From an uncultured Pelagibacteraceae bacterium (GTDB taxonomy: Bacteria > Pseudomonadota > Alphaproteobacteria > Pelagibacterales > Pelagibacteraceae), in assembly GCA_902625825.1 (NCBI GenBank), contig CACOCL010000007.1:1-36479 (forward strand): a DNA stretch of 36,479 nt, in the 5' to 3' direction. The stretch's first letter is position 1. Each line of letters starts with the position of its first letter. The translations under genes were made by a program, and so were the position numbers. Below are positions 33,865 through 36,479 of the stretch, piece after piece. A model generated the notes under the pieces. It did not search any database. It was not told where the DNA came from and saw only the letters and a list, made by a program, of their open reading frames with translations.

Positions 33865-36479
33865 TTAATTAAGGAGTGGTTTCAAAAATTTCCCTGTATA
33901 ACTGGAGCTTATTTTACAGATTTCTTCTGGTTTTCCTTCGGCAATAATTTTACCGCCTTTTACTCCGCCTTCAGGACCCATATCCACTATATAATCTGCT
34001 GTTTTTATAACATCCAAATTATGCTCGATTACCACAACAGTATTACCTAGTGCGACAAATGTGTGAAGAATTTCAAGAAGCTTTTTTATATCATGTTGAT
34101 GAAGTCCGGTAGTTGGTTCATCTAAAATATACATAGTTCGTCCAGTAGATCTTTTAGAAAGTTCTTTTGCCAATTTTATTCTTTGTGCTTCACCTCCTGA
34201 TAGAGTAGTGGCCTGTTGACCTATTTTGATATAGCCTAGACCAACTTTTTTCAATGTTAATAATTTTGTTTTTATATTAGATATATTTTCAAAATATTCA
34301 CAACCTTCATCGACCGTCATATCTAAAACATCAGCAATACTTTTATCCTTAAACTTAATTTCAAGTGTTTCTCTATTGTATCTAGTACCTTTACATTCAT
34401 CACATTGAATATATACATCTGGTAAAAAGTGCATTTCATAGGTTATCACACCATCACCTTCACAAGCTTCACATCTACCTCCTCTTACATTGAAAGAAAA
34501 TCTACCAGGCTTATATCCTCTCGTTTTAGATTCTGGCAAACTTGTAAACCAATCTCTAATAGGACCAAAAGCACCTGTATAGGTTGCGGGATTAGATCTT
34601 GGTGTTCTTCCAATTGGTGATTGATCAATATCGATTATTTTATCAATTAGCTCAGTTCCTTTAAATCCTTTAAATGGTTTCGGAATTTTTCTAGATTTAT
34701 TATTGTTCAAAGTCAAATTTAAAGCATTATAAAGAGTTTGAAGCACTAAAGTGGATTTTCCACTTCCAGAAACTCCTGTTACACAAGTTAAACTTCCTAA
34801 AGGGATTTTTAAATTTACATTATCAAGATTATTGCCTGTTGCACCTGTAATTTCTAAAAATCTCCCATTTTTGGCCAATCTTCTTTTTTGTGGAATATTT
34901 ATTTTTAACTTATTAGAAAGATATTTTCCGGTAATACTATTTTTATTTTGACTAATCTCTTTAAATGTTCCTTGAGCAACTACTTCTCCACCGTTATTTC
35001 CAGCTTCTGGCCCAAGATCAATGATGTAATCAGCATTTTCCATTGTTTCTGTATCATGCTCAACAACAATTACAGTGTTGCCTAAATCTCTTAACCTTTT
35101 AAGAGCATTAATAAGTTTAACATTATCTTTTTGATGTAAACCAATTGAAGGTTCATCTAACACGTATAAAACTCCAGTCAAACCAGATCCTATTTGAGAG
35201 GCTAACCTAATTCGTTGTGCTTCTCCTCCGGAGAGTGTACCTGACTCTCTTGATAAAGTTAAATAATCGAGCCCAACATTTAATAAAAAATTTAACCTTT
35301 CATTTATTTCTTTTAAAATATGTTCAGCAATTTTTAACTGTCTTTTATCCAAATTTATTTTAAGATTTTCAAACCATTGAGCAGCATCAAAAATTGATTT
35401 TTCAGTAACCTGACTAATATTGAGGCCATCAATTTTCACGCATAAAGCCTCATCTTTAAGTCTGTGGCCATTGCATCTTTCACACTTGGAGTCAGATTGA
35501 TATTGAGCAATTTCCTCTCGTTTCCAGTCACTATCTGTTTCTAGATATCGTCTTTCTAAATTATTTATTACTCCTTCAAATGTTTTTTTATGGGAATATT
35601 TTTCATAACCATCATCATATGTAAACTTTATTTCTTCCTCATCGGAACCATAAAGAATTATATCTTTAATTTTCTTTGGTAGTTTTGACCATTTTTCCTC
35701 AAGTGAAAAATCATAATGTTTTGCCAATGATGCTAGTGTTTGAGCATAATATAATGTTGTAGTTTTTGCCCAAGGTTCAATAGCACCATCAATTATACTT
35801 TTCTTCTCATTTGGGATGACTAAATTTGGGTCTACGTTTAACTTAATTCCTATACCTTCACATTCTTCACAAGCACCAAATGGACTATTGAATGAAAATA
35901 ATCTTGGTTCAATTTCCTCTATGGTGAAACCACTCTCCGGACAAGCAAATTTTGTTGAAAATACCAGTTTTTCTAATTTTCTAAACTTCTTTGGTAGTGT
36001 CTCATCCTCATATTCAACAAATAATAAGCCGTTTGATAGATTTATAGAAGTTTCGATACTTTCTGCCAACCTATTTCCAAGTGAAGAATTTAAAACTATT
36101 CTATCAACTAGAATAGCAATATCGTGCTTAATCTTTTTATTTAACTCTGGTACTTTTTCAATATCGTAAAGTGTTTCATCTATCTTTATTTTTCTAAAAC
36201 CTCTTTTTTTGTAACTTAAAATATCTTTTTTATATTCACCTTTACGACCTCTAACAACTGGAGCGTAAAGATAAATAGTTGCCTTTTTTGGTAATTGTTT
36301 AATCTTATCTACGATTTGTGTAACAGTTTGAGACTCAATCGGCTTTCCTGTAAAAGGTGAAAAGGGAATACCTGCTCTAGCGTAAAGAACTCTCATATAA
36401 TCATAGATTTCAGTTACTGTGGCTACAGTTGATCTTGGATTTTTTGATGTATTCTTTTGCTCAATTGATATTGCTGGAC
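33865..36479 (-). CDS. uvrA: Excinuclease ABC subunit A, N-terminus outside the window
   Basis: UvrA finds DNA damage with UvrB in nucleotide excision repair. About 870 of some 940-950 residues are visible; the frame stays open through the window edge, where [17 protein letters not shown] is recognised, so the missing part holds the first Walker A. Visible marks: first signature [15 protein letters not shown] with [11 protein letters not shown], second Walker [10 protein letters not shown], the zinc module CEACEGDG...CDECKG, second signature [15 protein letters not shown] with [11 protein letters not shown]. The first zinc module reads CPES...CEEC, lacking one of the four Cys. The PuuD-like gene follows 47 bp downstream. 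Confidence 0.96.
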   Translation of the reverse strand, partial: PAISIEQKNTSKNPRSTVATVTEIYDYMRVLYARAGIPFSPFTGKPIESQTVTQIVDKIKQLPKKATIYLYAPVVRGRKGEYKKDILSYKKRGFRKIKIDETLYDIEKVPELNKKIKHDIAILVDRIVLNSSLGNRLAESIETSINLSNGLLFVEYEDETLPKKFRKLEKLVFSTKFACPESGFTIEEIEPRLFSFNSPFGACEECEGIGIKLNVDPNLVIPNEKKSIIDGAIEPWAKTTTLYYAQTLASLAKHYDFSLEEKWSKLPKKIKDIILYGSDEEEIKFTYDDGYEKYSHKKTFEGVINNLERRYLETDSDWKREEIAQYQSDSKCERCNGHRLKDEALCVKIDGLNISQVTEKSIFDAAQWFENLKINLDKRQLKIAEHILKEINERLNFLLNVGLDYLTLSRESGTLSGGEAQRIRLASQIGSGLTGVLYVLDEPSIGLHQKDNVKLINALKRLRDLGNTVIVVEHDTETMENADYIIDLGPEAGNNGGEVVAQGTFKEISQNKNSITGKYLSNKLKINIPQKRRLAKNGRFLEITGATGNNLDNVNLKIPLGSLTCVTGVSGSGKSTLVLQTLYNALNLTLNNNKSRKIPKPFKGFKGTELIDKIIDIDQSPIGRTPRSNPATYTGAFGPIRDWFTSLPESKTRGYKPGRFSFNVRGGRCEACEGDGVITYEMHFLPDVYIQCDECKGTRYNRETLEIKFKDKSIADVLDMTVDEGCEYFENISNIKTKLLTLKKVGLGYIKIGQQATTLSGGEAQRIKLAKELSKRSTGRTMYILDEPTTGLHQHDIKKLLEILHTFVALGNTVVVIEHNLDVIKTADYIVDMGPEGGVKGGKIIAEGKPEEICKISSSYTGKFLKPLLN

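Noticed and set aside
35816-36169. Plus-strand 117-residue frame inside uvrA
   Set aside because: It is antisense to the conserved zinc-module region of UvrA.
1-36479. CRISPR arrays, insertion sequences, prophage or integrated elements
   Set aside because: No regularly spaced repeats, transposase or integrase genes, or target-site duplications were seen; gene order is dense and house-keeping throughout.

Overview
The window looks like a chromosomal segment of a SAR11 alphaproteobacterium (Pelagibacterales, close to Candidatus Pelagibacter). The grounds are the very high A+T content, spacers that are mostly 0-60 bp, many 1-11 bp gene overlaps (TAATG and ATGA junctions), the absence of insertion sequences, phage genes and CRISPR, and typical alphaproteobacterial gene strings (ntrX-trkA; argS-x-nagZ-scpA-scpB-tatABC-serS; yajC-secD-secF) together with a large Bzt/Aap amino-acid ABC transporter. 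This placement is inferred from gene content; no 16S rRNA gene is present.

Layout. (1) 1-3961, + strand: the end of ntrX, then trkA and trkH (potassium uptake). (2) 3994-8695, +: tRNA-Arg(TCT), then bztABCD for general L-amino-acid uptake. bztA has a leader built of three abutting inverted repeats and is followed by an intrinsic hairpin terminator inside the operon. (3) 8859-9433: a small Xre-type regulator on +, then tRNA-Asn and tRNA-Cys on -. (4) 9554-15092, +: valS-ilvD-manC, joined by TAATG junctions. (5) 15089-19124, -: sodB, a PiT-like permease, a small membrane protein, and a zinc operon znuC-znuB-zur. znuA (+) is divergent from znuC across two tandem Zur-like boxes. (6) 20266-22349: an Ldh_2-family oxidoreductase (+), then xthA and erpA (-). 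(7) 22400-33197, +: dgt, argS, a short membrane protein, nagZ, scpA, scpB, tatA, tatB, tatC, serS, yajC, secD, secF. (8) 33194-36479, -: a PuuD-like membrane protein and most of uvrA, whose N-terminus lies beyond the window.

How the genes work together. The window covers nutrient capture (amino acids, K+, Zn2+, possibly phosphate), tRNA charging (Val, Arg, Ser), protein export (Tat and SecDF-YajC), chromosome organisation (ScpAB), nucleotide and DNA maintenance (Dgt, XthA, UvrA), Fe-S delivery (ErpA) and superoxide defence (SodB). The zinc module is the clearest regulatory circuit: importer genes, their repressor and its operators lie together.

No gene-free stretch exceeds 300 bp once tRNAs are counted. 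The longest are the bztA leader (4071-4245), 8696-8858, the valS upstream region (9434-9553) and 16735-16899; each is described below. I found no clearly novel multi-gene system. The points most worth a second look are the bztA leader, the sodB promoter with a palindrome near -62, the tandem Zur boxes, and several proteins reduced relative to their families (NtrX, ManC, TatB, and the 87-aa protein between argS and nagZ). All sequence comparisons are from memory of the families; no database search was run.
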